Part shown: piece by piece, positions 1 to 6,598 of the stretch
How the letters are laid out: each line of letters begins with the position of its first letter
How positions within the stretch are numbered: position 1 is the stretch's first letter
NCBI GenBank assembly: GCA_046757205.1
Contig: JBHHXR010000032.1
Coordinates: 1-19,691, forward strand
DNA: 19,691 nt
Reading direction: 5' to 3'
DNA from: JBHHXR01 sp046757205
GTDB lineage: Bacteria > Pseudomonadota > Alphaproteobacteria > Rhodobacterales > Rhodobacteraceae
Notes under the pieces: model-generated
What the model was told of the DNA's origin: nothing
Database searches by the model: none
What the model saw: only the letters and a program-made list of their open reading frames with translations
Program-made: the position numbers and the translations under genes

Positions 1-1
1 C

Positions 2-1042
2 GCGACTGCCAGGGTGGGCCGTCAGACACGGAACAGCGACGGCATTTTCAGCCGCTTCGACGGCGCGCTCTTCACCTGGAAACCGCGCGAACGGACGGCG
101 GTGAACCTCGCGGTGGGATCGCCGGTGGACAGCAGCGCCGACGCGCCCGCGAAAGACGACCGCTATTTCGTCAGCGCCAGCGCCGATTTCGAGGATATCG
201 CGGATCGCGTCGATCTGACGGTGTACGGGATCGAACAGCGCGCGGGCTCGCTCGTCGACCGGCGCGCCGTCGGGGCGGAAGTGCAGTATATCGATGACAG
301 GCGGTCGTTCTTCGGCGCGATAGACTACGATCTCCACTACAAGCGGATTAGCTCGCTGGTGGTTTCGGGCTCTATTACCAACCCGGATTCCTCGACCATC
401 TCGGCGCGGGCCGACTATGTGCATTCCCCAGGCCTCGTCACCACCAATGCGCTGCAAGGGCAGGCGGCCAACACCCTTGACCAGCTCCTGCAAACCTTCT
501 CGGTGTCCCAGATCAGCGAACTGGCACTGGACCGGACGGCGGAAACCGCATCGCTGAACGTCGCCTATTCGCGGCCGCTGGACGAGAAAACCCAGCTAAC
601 CGTCGATGGAACCCTGTATCATACCGGCGGCAATCCGGCGTCGGGCGGCGTGGCGGCGGTGCCGGCGCCGGGGCTGGAGTTCTTCGCATCTGCCCAACTC
701 GTCCGTTCGGATATCTTCCGCAAGGGCGATGTCGCCAGTGCCACGCTGCGCTACGCCAATACCGTCTCGACGGATTTGTACTTGCTGGACGTCTACAGCC
801 GATATCCGGTCTCGAAAAAGCTGCGCCTTCGTCCGCGCATCAAACTGGGATACCGCAACCTGAAAACGGCCGGCGGGTCGGAGGTGTTCGTGATCCCGTC
901 GATGACCGCCAATTACCAGTTCACCAAGACCACCAGTTTCGAACTCGAACTCAGCAGTCTCTGGTCGTCGCGGAAGACCGGCACGACACGCGAATCGAGT
1001 AATGAAATCGGTATCGTCGCCGGGTACCGGGTGGAGTTCTGA
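2..1042 (+). CDS. Outer-membrane beta-barrel protein, C-terminal part (5' end outside window)
   Basis: The reading frame is open from base 2, so the visible 346 residues are the C-terminal part of a longer protein; the GTG at 14 is probably internal. The sequence is a chain of alternating hydrophobic/polar strands split by short polar turns, rich in Tyr, Phe, Ser and Thr. It ends in Tyr-Arg-Val-Glu-Phe, the terminal aromatic residue typical of BamA-dependent outer-membrane barrels. Motifs such as RFDGALF, DRRAVGAEVQY and DYDLHYK resemble barrels that sit behind TPR or FecR-type N-terminal regions in proteobacterial surface proteins; that match is from memory. The N-terminal domain cannot be seen. 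It converges on the ankyrin gene with a 20-bp gap. A role as an outer-membrane partner of the nearby cytochrome locus is possible but unproven. It carries no CXXCH motif. Confidence 0.75.
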   Translation, partial: ATARVGRQTRNSDGIFSRFDGALFTWKPRERTAVNLAVGSPVDSSADAPAKDDRYFVSASADFEDIADRVDLTVYGIEQRAGSLVDRRAVGAEVQYIDDRRSFFGAIDYDLHYKRISSLVVSGSITNPDSSTISARADYVHSPGLVTTNALQGQAANTLDQLLQTFSVSQISELALDRTAETASLNVAYSRPLDEKTQLTVDGTLYHTGGNPASGGVAAVPAPGLEFFASAQLVRSDIFRKGDVASATLRYANTVSTDLYLLDVYSRYPVSKKLRLRPRIKLGYRNLKTAGGSEVFVIPSMTANYQFTKTTSFELELSSLWSSRKTGTTRESSNEIGIVAGYRVEF

Positions 1043-1043
1043 A

Positions 1044-1058
1044 GCGCCGTTCCGGCGC
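1044..1058. terminator. Possible bidirectional stem-loop between convergent genes
   Basis: A perfect 6-bp inverted repeat, GCGCCG-TTC-CGGCGC, fills most of the 20-bp gap between the converging barrel and ankyrin genes. There is no clear T-run on either side, so intrinsic termination is only a guess from position. Confidence 0.3.
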
Positions 1059-1062
1059 GCCG

Positions 1063-2553
1063 TTATCGCTCCAGAAGGCCCGCGATGTCAGCGTGACCGG
1101 TTGCCTGGGCGAGATCGACCGCCCTCTCGCGTTTCCTGTTGCGCAGATGTTTTTTCGCCCCCGCTTCCAGCAACAGGCCGGCGATTTCCGTTCTGCCGGC
1201 GCGCGCGGCCAGCATCAGCGCGGAGTCCCCCAACGCGTTTCGCGAATTCACGTCTGCGCCGGACGCCAGCAGGTAGCGGACGGCTGCCCGGTCGTCGCTC
1301 AGCGTCGCAATCATCAGCGGCGTGTTGCCCTGGCGAGAGGGGCGGGCAGCGTCGGCGCCGGCCTCGAGAAGCAGGCGGGTTATCGCGCCGCTGCCGCTGC
1401 GCACCGCCGCGAGCAGCGGGGTCTCGCCTTCGGCATCGCTTGCGTCGGGAGGCAACCCGGCCTTCAGAAGCGCCTCGGCCGCCCCTGCGTTGCCCGTGTC
1501 CGCCGCATGCCACAATGCGCCGCGCCCGCGGTCATCCGTCCGCGACAGCGACGCGCCGCGCCGGGAAAGGGCTGACAGAAGGTCCGGCCCGCAATTCCGG
1601 GACGCCGAAAGCACGAGCGGCAGGATTCCGGGCGCGTCGGCCAGGGCGCTTCCGTGCCGGACCAGCACCAGCGCCGTCCCGCAATGACGGGCGGTCACGG
1701 CGTGATGCAGCGGCCGCAGCCCCTTCGCGTCGGCCAGGTCGGAATCGGCGCCGGCAGACAGCAACATCTCGACGATATCGGAAAAACCCCTGCGCGCGGC
1801 GAGAGACAGCGCCGAGGCGCCGGAGTGGTTGCGCGCGTCGAGCGCCGCGCCGGCTTCGACAAGCACCGAGACCGCCTTGCCGCTTCCCGCCACCGCCGCC
1901 AGCATGAGCGGGCTGTTTCCCCGGTCGTCGCTGACGTCGAATTCCTGCCCCGATTCAAGCAGCGCGGCAACCAGTTCGGGGCGGCCGCGTCGGGCGGCCT
2001 CCATCAGGACGTTCCACCCCTGCGGTTTCGACAGCTCCGACGTCGCGACCGGCGACGGTTCGATCTCGGGCAGCGGCGGGCCGGCTTTGGCCGGTGTATC
2101 GCCGGCCGGTGCCGCGCCGAGCTTCGCCAGGAGGCGCTGGGCCATGCGGTTTCCGGCCTCGGCCGAGCGGGCCACCCAGCGCCGCCCGGCTTCGACGTCG
2201 GCCTTCGTTCCCTGGCCGGCGATCAGCATCCGGCCGAGGCTGAACTGCGCGCCGGGATGGTTCTTCCGGGCCGCCGCCTGCATCAGCGCGAAGGCCCTCC
2301 GGTCATCGCGGGCGACGCCCCTGCCGGAGCGGTAGAGCGCGGCGAGCCGGTATTGCGCCTCGGCGTCGCCGGCATCCGCCGGCGCATGCAGAAGCTTGAC
2401 GGCCAGCGCGTAGTCGCGCTTGCGCACCGCCGCGTCGACGGCGCCGAACTGCGCGGTTTCGGCCTTGGTGGCGGCCGCTGCCGTCTGCGAGGTGGCACAG
2501 GTGATCGAAATCGCCGTCAGGACGATCGCCAGGGCGCCCTTATGCAGTGCCAT
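1063..2553 (-). CDS. Exported Sel1-like/ankyrin-repeat protein
   Basis: This 496-residue protein begins at the ATG at 2553, which has a GGAG ribosome site 7 nt upstream. The open frame extends 26 codons further, but those codons lie inside the preceding gene and are unlikely to be used. Residues 1-28 form a signal peptide (short basic start, hydrophobic core, AAA near the end), so the protein is probably periplasmic. Residues about 55-145 hold two to three Sel1-like helical repeats (AEAQYRLAALYRSGRGV, GAQFSLGRMLIAGQGT). Residues about 175-496 hold roughly nine or ten ankyrin repeats of about 33 residues (NSPLMLAAVAGS, NTPLMIATLSDD, DSALMLAARAGR). It should be a protein-protein scaffold with no catalytic residues. 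It overlaps the 3' end of the flavoprotein gene by 14 bp, so the two are probably co-translated and may work together. Confidence 0.85.
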   Translation of the reverse strand: MALHKGALAIVLTAISITCATSQTAAAATKAETAQFGAVDAAVRKRDYALAVKLLHAPADAGDAEAQYRLAALYRSGRGVARDDRRAFALMQAAARKNHPGAQFSLGRMLIAGQGTKADVEAGRRWVARSAEAGNRMAQRLLAKLGAAPAGDTPAKAGPPLPEIEPSPVATSELSKPQGWNVLMEAARRGRPELVAALLESGQEFDVSDDRGNSPLMLAAVAGSGKAVSVLVEAGAALDARNHSGASALSLAARRGFSDIVEMLLSAGADSDLADAKGLRPLHHAVTARHCGTALVLVRHGSALADAPGILPLVLSASRNCGPDLLSALSRRGASLSRTDDRGRGALWHAADTGNAGAAEALLKAGLPPDASDAEGETPLLAAVRSGSGAITRLLLEAGADAARPSRQGNTPLMIATLSDDRAAVRYLLASGADVNSRNALGDSALMLAARAGRTEIAGLLLEAGAKKHLRNRKRERAVDLAQATGHADIAGLLER

Positions 2554-3844
2554 GTTTGGTCTCCACATCAATTCCGGTCGACTGCAGGAACTTCGTCGGG
2601 AGAATGCCGCCGGCGCAGACGATGACGGCATCGTTTTTCAGCTTCCTGCTGTCGCCGCGGTGTTCCAGCTCGACGTGGTCCTTGTCGATCCTGATCACGT
2701 TCGACTGCAACAACAGGTCGAGCCGGCCCGACTTGTGCGCCTGCTCGACCCGTTCGCGGTTCTTCAGCTTGGCGCGCGAAAACGCCGGGCTGCGATATGA
2801 AAGGGCGACCTTGGTCTCCGGTTCGTCCGATATGCTGGTTGCCGCCTCCAGGGCGCTGTCACCGCCGCCAACCACCAGAACATGCTTGCCCCGGTATTGT
2901 TCGGGGTCAACCAGGCGATAGACGACCTTGGTGCTGTCTTCGCCGTCGACGCCAAGCTTCCGTGGCGTTCCGCGTCGCCCGATGGCGAGCAGGACGGTGC
3001 GCCCGCGATGCGACCCCCGAGTGGTCTTCACGCAAAATCCCTCAGGCAGCTTTTCGATGCTCTCCACACGCTCCTCGAAACTGATTTCAATACCGGATTC
3101 GGCCCGGACCTTGGACCAGAATTCCAGCAGCTCCTCCTTGGTGGTTTCGCGGAAATTGACTTTTCCATGCAACGGAAGCGTGGCCGGGGCGGTCATCACC
3201 AGCTTGCCACGCGGGAAATGCGCCACGGTGCCGCCGAAACTGTCCTGTTCCAGCGTCACGCTTTTCAGGCCGTGCTGTTTTGCCGCGAGACTCGCGGAAA
3301 ACCCGGCAGGACCGGCGCCGACGATGATCACGTCGGTCATGTCGTCGCGGCCGAAGCCGCCAAGCTTCACGATTTCTTCCATCGCCTGGCGGCCCTGTTC
3401 GATGGCGTTGCGGATCAGGCCCATGCCGCCAAGCTCGCCGGCGATGTAGATGCCGGGCACGTTGGTCTGGAAGTCCGGCCCGACATGGGGGATGTCGACG
3501 CCGCGTTTTTCGGTGCCGAATACCAGGCTGATCGCCTGCATCGGACAGGCCGAGGCGCAGGCCCCGTGGCCGATGCAGTGCGACGGTTCAACCAGTTCGG
3601 CCTTGCCCTTGATGATGCCGAGTATCCGCCCTTCGGGGCAGGCAGCGGCGCAGGAGGCGCAGCCGATGCAGACGGTCTGGTCGATCACCGGATGAAGCGA
3701 CATCGGCTCCGTAAGGCCGCTCTCGGCGGCTTCGTTGCGAAGGCGGATAGCGGTTCTTTCAAGATACCACCGCCGCCCGGCATAGATGAGCCAGATGATC
3801 AGCAGCGGCGGCGCGACGGTCGCGATCAGAAGTTCGGTTTGCAT
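2540..3844 (-). CDS. Membrane-anchored 4Fe-4S ferredoxin/FAD/NAD(P) oxidoreductase, thioredoxin-reductase-like
   Basis: The 434-residue protein has one N-terminal membrane helix (about 5-22) followed by a basic stretch, which would place the body in the cytoplasm. A two-cluster ferredoxin domain follows: C59, C62, C65, C69 form a full set, while the second set is C90, H93, C96, C100, with His where Cys is usual. Residues 171-181 hold the FAD-binding GAGPAG motif and 326-331 the GGGDSA motif of the NAD(P) domain. No CXXC redox-active pair of true thioredoxin reductases is present. The element that normally closes such flavoproteins (VPGIYIAGE, about 129-137) lies before the first dinucleotide motif, as if circularly permuted. 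It probably oxidises NAD(P)H and passes electrons through FAD and Fe-S clusters to a membrane carrier. It follows ccmI by 27 bp without a strong ribosome site, and overlaps the next gene. Confidence 0.85.
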   Translation of the reverse strand: MQTELLIATVAPPLLIIWLIYAGRRWYLERTAIRLRNEAAESGLTEPMSLHPVIDQTVCIGCASCAAACPEGRILGIIKGKAELVEPSHCIGHGACASACPMQAISLVFGTEKRGVDIPHVGPDFQTNVPGIYIAGELGGMGLIRNAIEQGRQAMEEIVKLGGFGRDDMTDVIIVGAGPAGFSASLAAKQHGLKSVTLEQDSFGGTVAHFPRGKLVMTAPATLPLHGKVNFRETTKEELLEFWSKVRAESGIEISFEERVESIEKLPEGFCVKTTRGSHRGRTVLLAIGRRGTPRKLGVDGEDSTKVVYRLVDPEQYRGKHVLVVGGGDSALEAATSISDEPETKVALSYRSPAFSRAKLKNRERVEQAHKSGRLDLLLQSNVIRIDKDHVELEHRGDSRKLKNDAVIVCAGGILPTKFLQSTGIDVETKHGTA

Positions 3845-3871
3845 TGTGGGGGCAGTCTCGTCGTTTCCGGT

Positions 3872-5116
3872 TCACTCAGTTGTCGTCAGGCCAAGCTCCT
3901 TTGCGGCGGCGGTTATCTTCGCCAATTCGGCAGGCTGGCCGGAAAACTGCGCCCTTGCCCGGTCGAGCGCGGCCAAGGCCGCATCGCGGTCTTCGAGCAC
4001 GAGGCGCGAACGGGCCAGCCTGATCCAGCCGTCCGGGTCGGCGGGGTTGTCCTCCAGCCGCGCGGCCAGCCGTTCGACCATGGCGGCGATCATGGCCTGG
4101 CGGTCCTCCTCCGTCATTTGCGATGCGCTCCGGACGTCTTCTGCCGTCGGCCCCCCGGGCGGCACAGCGGGAAGTGCCGGAACGGTATCCGTCGCCATCA
4201 GGCGGCCCGAGACGTCGATGCCCGAATTCACCGCAGTTTCGCTGACGCGCAGCCGCAGGTTTTCGACCCACTCGGCGCCCGGCGGGGCGTCATCGAGAAC
4301 CGCCAGCCATGCCTCGACCGCCCCGGCGGGGTCGCCGGACTGTTCCAGCGCCAGCCCCTTGAAGAAGCGCGCGCGCGCGTCCTGCGAATTCACCGCGAGC
4401 GTCCGGTCGAACACCGCCGCCGCCTCGTCGGTCACCAGCCCGTCGGCCGCGCGCACCAGCGCCTCGCCATATGCGGACAGCGTGTCGGCGTCGCCTTCGC
4501 TCAGTGCCGCCGCCCGGGCGTAGGCTTCGGCCGCCTTGCCGTAGCGCTCCGTGTTGAAATAGGACCAGCCGAGCATCCGCCAGCCATCGGCATCTTCGGG
4601 GTTGGCCTCCAGCCTCGCCGCGAGCCCGGCAATCATGCCTTCGACATCGCCGACCTGGCCGCCGGATTCCGCCGCGCCGCCGCCGCCTGTCGTCGTGCCC
4701 TCGATCAGCGCCACCAGCGGCGAGGCCGGGGAGAGCTGATCGGCCGCGAACGGCGCCGCGGGCAGGTCGGACCTGCCCGTCACCATGTAAAGCGTCGTCG
4801 CCCCGCCGACGACCAGTCCGAAGATGGCGCCCAGAGCCGCGAAACGGGCGTGCGCCGAAAACCCCCTTGCCGGCGGTGCGATGTCCCGCGCGGCGTTTAG
4901 GAACCGGCGCTCGATCTCGGCTTTCGCCAGCCGCGCGGCTTCGGCGTCGATCTGTCCCGCCGCCTGTTGTCTTTCGACCTCGGCAAGCTGGTCCCTGTAG
5001 ACAGACAGGCTCCGGTTCGCGTCGGCGCCGCCGGTGTCCGGGCGCCGGATAAATGGCACCGATATCAGCACCGCCGCCGTCGCGGCAAAGATGGCGAGGA
5101 TGATCCAGGGTGTCAT
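3872..5116 (-). CDS. ccmI: Cytochrome c maturation TPR protein CcmI
   Basis: CcmI is the apocytochrome c chaperone of system I cytochrome c maturation. The 414 residues show the family layout: a first membrane helix (about 4-22), a cytoplasmic loop with the characteristic YRDQLAEVERQ...G.I..EA...AKAEIERRFL pattern (40-73), a second membrane helix (about 92-112), then a periplasmic domain of TPR repeats that binds the C-terminus of apocytochromes. TPR-like segments include DADGWRMLGWSYFNTERYGKAAEAYARA and a second set near the C-terminus; a Gly-rich linker (about 143-150) precedes them. Its ATG overlaps the ccmH stop in ATGA (5113-5116), showing translational coupling. It probably serves the 18-heme cytochrome encoded about 2.5 kb away. 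Confidence 0.93.
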   Translation of the reverse strand: MTPWIILAIFAATAAVLISVPFIRRPDTGGADANRSLSVYRDQLAEVERQQAAGQIDAEAARLAKAEIERRFLNAARDIAPPARGFSAHARFAALGAIFGLVVGGATTLYMVTGRSDLPAAPFAADQLSPASPLVALIEGTTTGGGGAAESGGQVGDVEGMIAGLAARLEANPEDADGWRMLGWSYFNTERYGKAAEAYARAAALSEGDADTLSAYGEALVRAADGLVTDEAAAVFDRTLAVNSQDARARFFKGLALEQSGDPAGAVEAWLAVLDDAPPGAEWVENLRLRVSETAVNSGIDVSGRLMATDTVPALPAVPPGGPTAEDVRSASQMTEEDRQAMIAAMVERLAARLEDNPADPDGWIRLARSRLVLEDRDAALAALDRARAQFSGQPAELAKITAAAKELGLTTTE

Positions 5117-5592
5117 CGTGATTCCTTGCTGTTGATAAGGGAGTGAACCGGTTCGCGTTCTTCTTCCGGCATGCCGCCCGGCCCCTTGCCGCCGCCCCTT
5201 CGCCGCGTCGAAAACCCGGCAGCGGCAGCAATCAGGACAAGGACGGGGCCGGCCCAGAGCAACGCCACGTCCCAGCGCAGAGGCGGCCGCAGAAGGATGA
5301 AGGCGCCGTAGCGATCGACCAGATAGGCGACGGCGGCATCGTCACTGTCGCCCGCCGCGATGCGCTCGCGCAGCAGAACGCGGAGATCCCGGGCCAGCGG
5401 TGCGTTGGAATCGTCGATCGTCTGGTTCTGGCAGACCACGCAGCGCAGCGACCTGCTGATTTGCAGCGCCCTTGCTTCCAGCGCCGGGTCGGCAAGGATT
5501 TCGTCGGGTTCGACAGCGAGCGCGCCGTTCGGATCGCATTGACCAACCAGGGCGACCAGCAGGAGCGCCCCAAGAATGCGCGAATGTCTCAT
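5113..5592 (-). CDS. ccmH: Cytochrome c maturation protein CcmH
   Basis: CcmH is a periplasmic, membrane-anchored thiol-disulfide protein that keeps the CXXCH cysteines of apocytochromes reduced for heme attachment. The 159 residues carry a signal sequence (about 1-27), the diagnostic LRCVVCQNQTI motif with C51 and C54, the conserved stretch through ARDLR and the region around YLVDRYGAFILLRPP, then a single membrane helix (about 108-125) and a short charged tail. Length matches the short CcmH of alphaproteobacteria and the N-terminal half of E. coli CcmH. It overlaps both neighbours by 4 bp (ATGA at 5589-5592 and 5113-5116), so ccmG, ccmH and ccmI form one translationally coupled unit. Confidence 0.95.
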   Translation of the reverse strand: MRHSRILGALLLVALVGQCDPNGALAVEPDEILADPALEARALQISRSLRCVVCQNQTIDDSNAPLARDLRVLLRERIAAGDSDDAAVAYLVDRYGAFILLRPPLRWDVALLWAGPVLVLIAAAAGFSTRRRGGGKGPGGMPEEEREPVHSLINSKESR

Positions 5593-6131
5593 TGCCCGGC
5601 CCCCAGTTTCACGATCAGCGGTTTGATCACGCTATCCCAGGCGCCGGGGTCGATCGGGCCGATATGACGGTAGCGGATGCGGCCTTCCGCGTCGATCACG
5701 TAGGTTTCCGGAACGCCGGTGACGCCGAGTTTCGCACCCAGCGCGCCGGAGGAATCCGAGCCGGTCGCGGCGTAGGGATCGCCGTGCAGATCGAGAAACG
5801 CGCGACCACGCCCCGCACGGTCCCGCCAGTTCAGGCCGTAGATCGGCACGGGGGACTCGTTGGAGAGTCGCATCAGCATGGGGTGCTCGGCCCGGCACGA
5901 GGCACACCAGGATGCAAACACGTTCAGAAGCACCGCCCCGCCGTCGAAATCGGCGGCCGAAATCCCGTCGGCTCCGGCGCTCAGCGGCGGCGCCGTGAAA
6001 TCCGGCAGCGGACGATCGAGAAAGCCGGCGGCAAATTCCCGTTCCGGAACCGCCAGCGCCTTGACGAACACCAATCCCAGCAGCGCGAATGCGGCGACGG
6101 GCGTCAGCGTCAGGAACCTCGCGCGCGCCAT
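5589..6131 (-). CDS. ccmG: Thiol:disulfide interchange protein CcmG (DsbE)
   Basis: CcmG is the membrane-tethered periplasmic thioredoxin-like reductant of the cytochrome c maturation system. The 180 residues contain an N-terminal membrane anchor (about 8-27), a thioredoxin fold with the active site WCASC (75-79, C76 and C79), and the cis-Pro loop GVTGVPETYVID (136-147), which is distinctive of CcmG/DsbE. The GINWRD-like segment (YGLNWRD, 98-104) also fits. A GGAGG ribosome site lies 8 nt upstream of the ATG, so this gene can start translation independently. It is the first gene of the minus-strand operon. Neither ccmF nor ccmE is found next to it, so the remaining Ccm components must be encoded elsewhere. 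Confidence 0.94.
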   Translation of the reverse strand: MARARFLTLTPVAAFALLGLVFVKALAVPEREFAAGFLDRPLPDFTAPPLSAGADGISAADFDGGAVLLNVFASWCASCRAEHPMLMRLSNESPVPIYGLNWRDRAGRGRAFLDLHGDPYAATGSDSSGALGAKLGVTGVPETYVIDAEGRIRYRHIGPIDPGAWDSVIKPLIVKLGAGQ

Positions 6132-6134
6132 CGG

Positions 6135-6272
6135 TCAGGCCTCCGGCACGGCCGGCAGCCGTCGGGCGCGGGTTGGTGCGCCGACACGGAAGCGGCGACC
6201 CGAAAGCGACACGGGACCGGCGGGTTCCATGGCCGCCGGAAGATGCGAAAACAGACTGATCTCCGCCGGCAT
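6135..6272 (-). CDS. Possible small leader ORF upstream of ccmG (45 aa)
   Basis: An ATG at 6272 is preceded by an AGGAAGG ribosome-like sequence about 11 nt upstream. It opens a 45-codon frame whose TGA ends 3 nt before the ccmG ATG (TGA-CCG-ATG). Roughly 70 percent of its codons end in G or C. The product is Pro/Arg-rich with no recognised domain, no signal peptide and no Cys. The tight junction with ccmG would allow coupling. No family was recognised, so this may be an untranslated leader. Confidence 0.25.
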   Translation of the reverse strand: MPAEISLFSHLPAAMEPAGPVSLSGRRFRVGAPTRARRLPAVPEA

Positions 6273-6392
6273 CGGCGCGTTTCCCTTCCTGACAGAAACC
6301 AGATTGTCGACACTACGCAACCTGCTGCGGACAGAGGCCCCAGCGAAACCATTCATACATGCCTAAAGTTCCCGCATCATCCCACCGGTTAG

Positions 6393-6420
6393 CTGACAAT
6401 AACCTGACAACTTACTGACA
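6393..6420. promoter_or_regulatory. Three CTGACA direct repeats at 11-bp spacing (response-regulator-type operator)
   Basis: CTGACA occurs at 6393, 6404 and 6415, exactly one helical turn apart; on the minus strand this reads TGTCAG every 11 bp. Tandem 11-bp repeats are the usual target of OmpR/PhoB-family response regulators, and TGTCA-N6-TGTCA is close to the Pho-box core. The site lies in the divergent region between ccmG and the cytochrome b gene. Which regulator binds, and which gene it drives, are inferences. Confidence 0.5.
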
Positions 6421-6598
6421 TTGCCAGATAAATCGGCAGAAATGCGCCCAAAACCACAGTGTTTTCGCGATTCCGGAGCGAACGCCTTTTCCACCGCCGG
6501 GCGTTGGTGTCTGATGACCTTGCGGGTAAGAAACCGAATCGGGTCGTGCCGGAATTCCGCAGATTTCCAGCACGGCTCGAACATATCAGGAGGCCAGG

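Larger units (their letters stand above)
6132..6598. other. Divergent intergenic promoter region
   Basis: This 467-bp stretch separates ccmG (-) from the membrane cytochrome b gene (+). It is visibly richer in A+T than the flanking genes, above all between about 6290 and 6480. It holds three phased CTGACA hexamers (6393-6420), a possible small minus-strand frame (6135-6272), and the AGGAGG ribosome site of the plus-strand gene. Reading away from the repeats toward ccmG, a GATGAT hexamer at 6381-6376 lies 11 nt past the last repeat and could be a -10 element. No RNA gene was recognised. Confidence 0.6.

Noticed and set aside
2882..4900. Long plus-strand open frame (672 codons) antisense to the flavoprotein and ccmI
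   Set aside because: It is a mirror of two well-identified minus-strand genes in GC-rich DNA, with His/Arg/Gly-rich composition and no recognisable domain.
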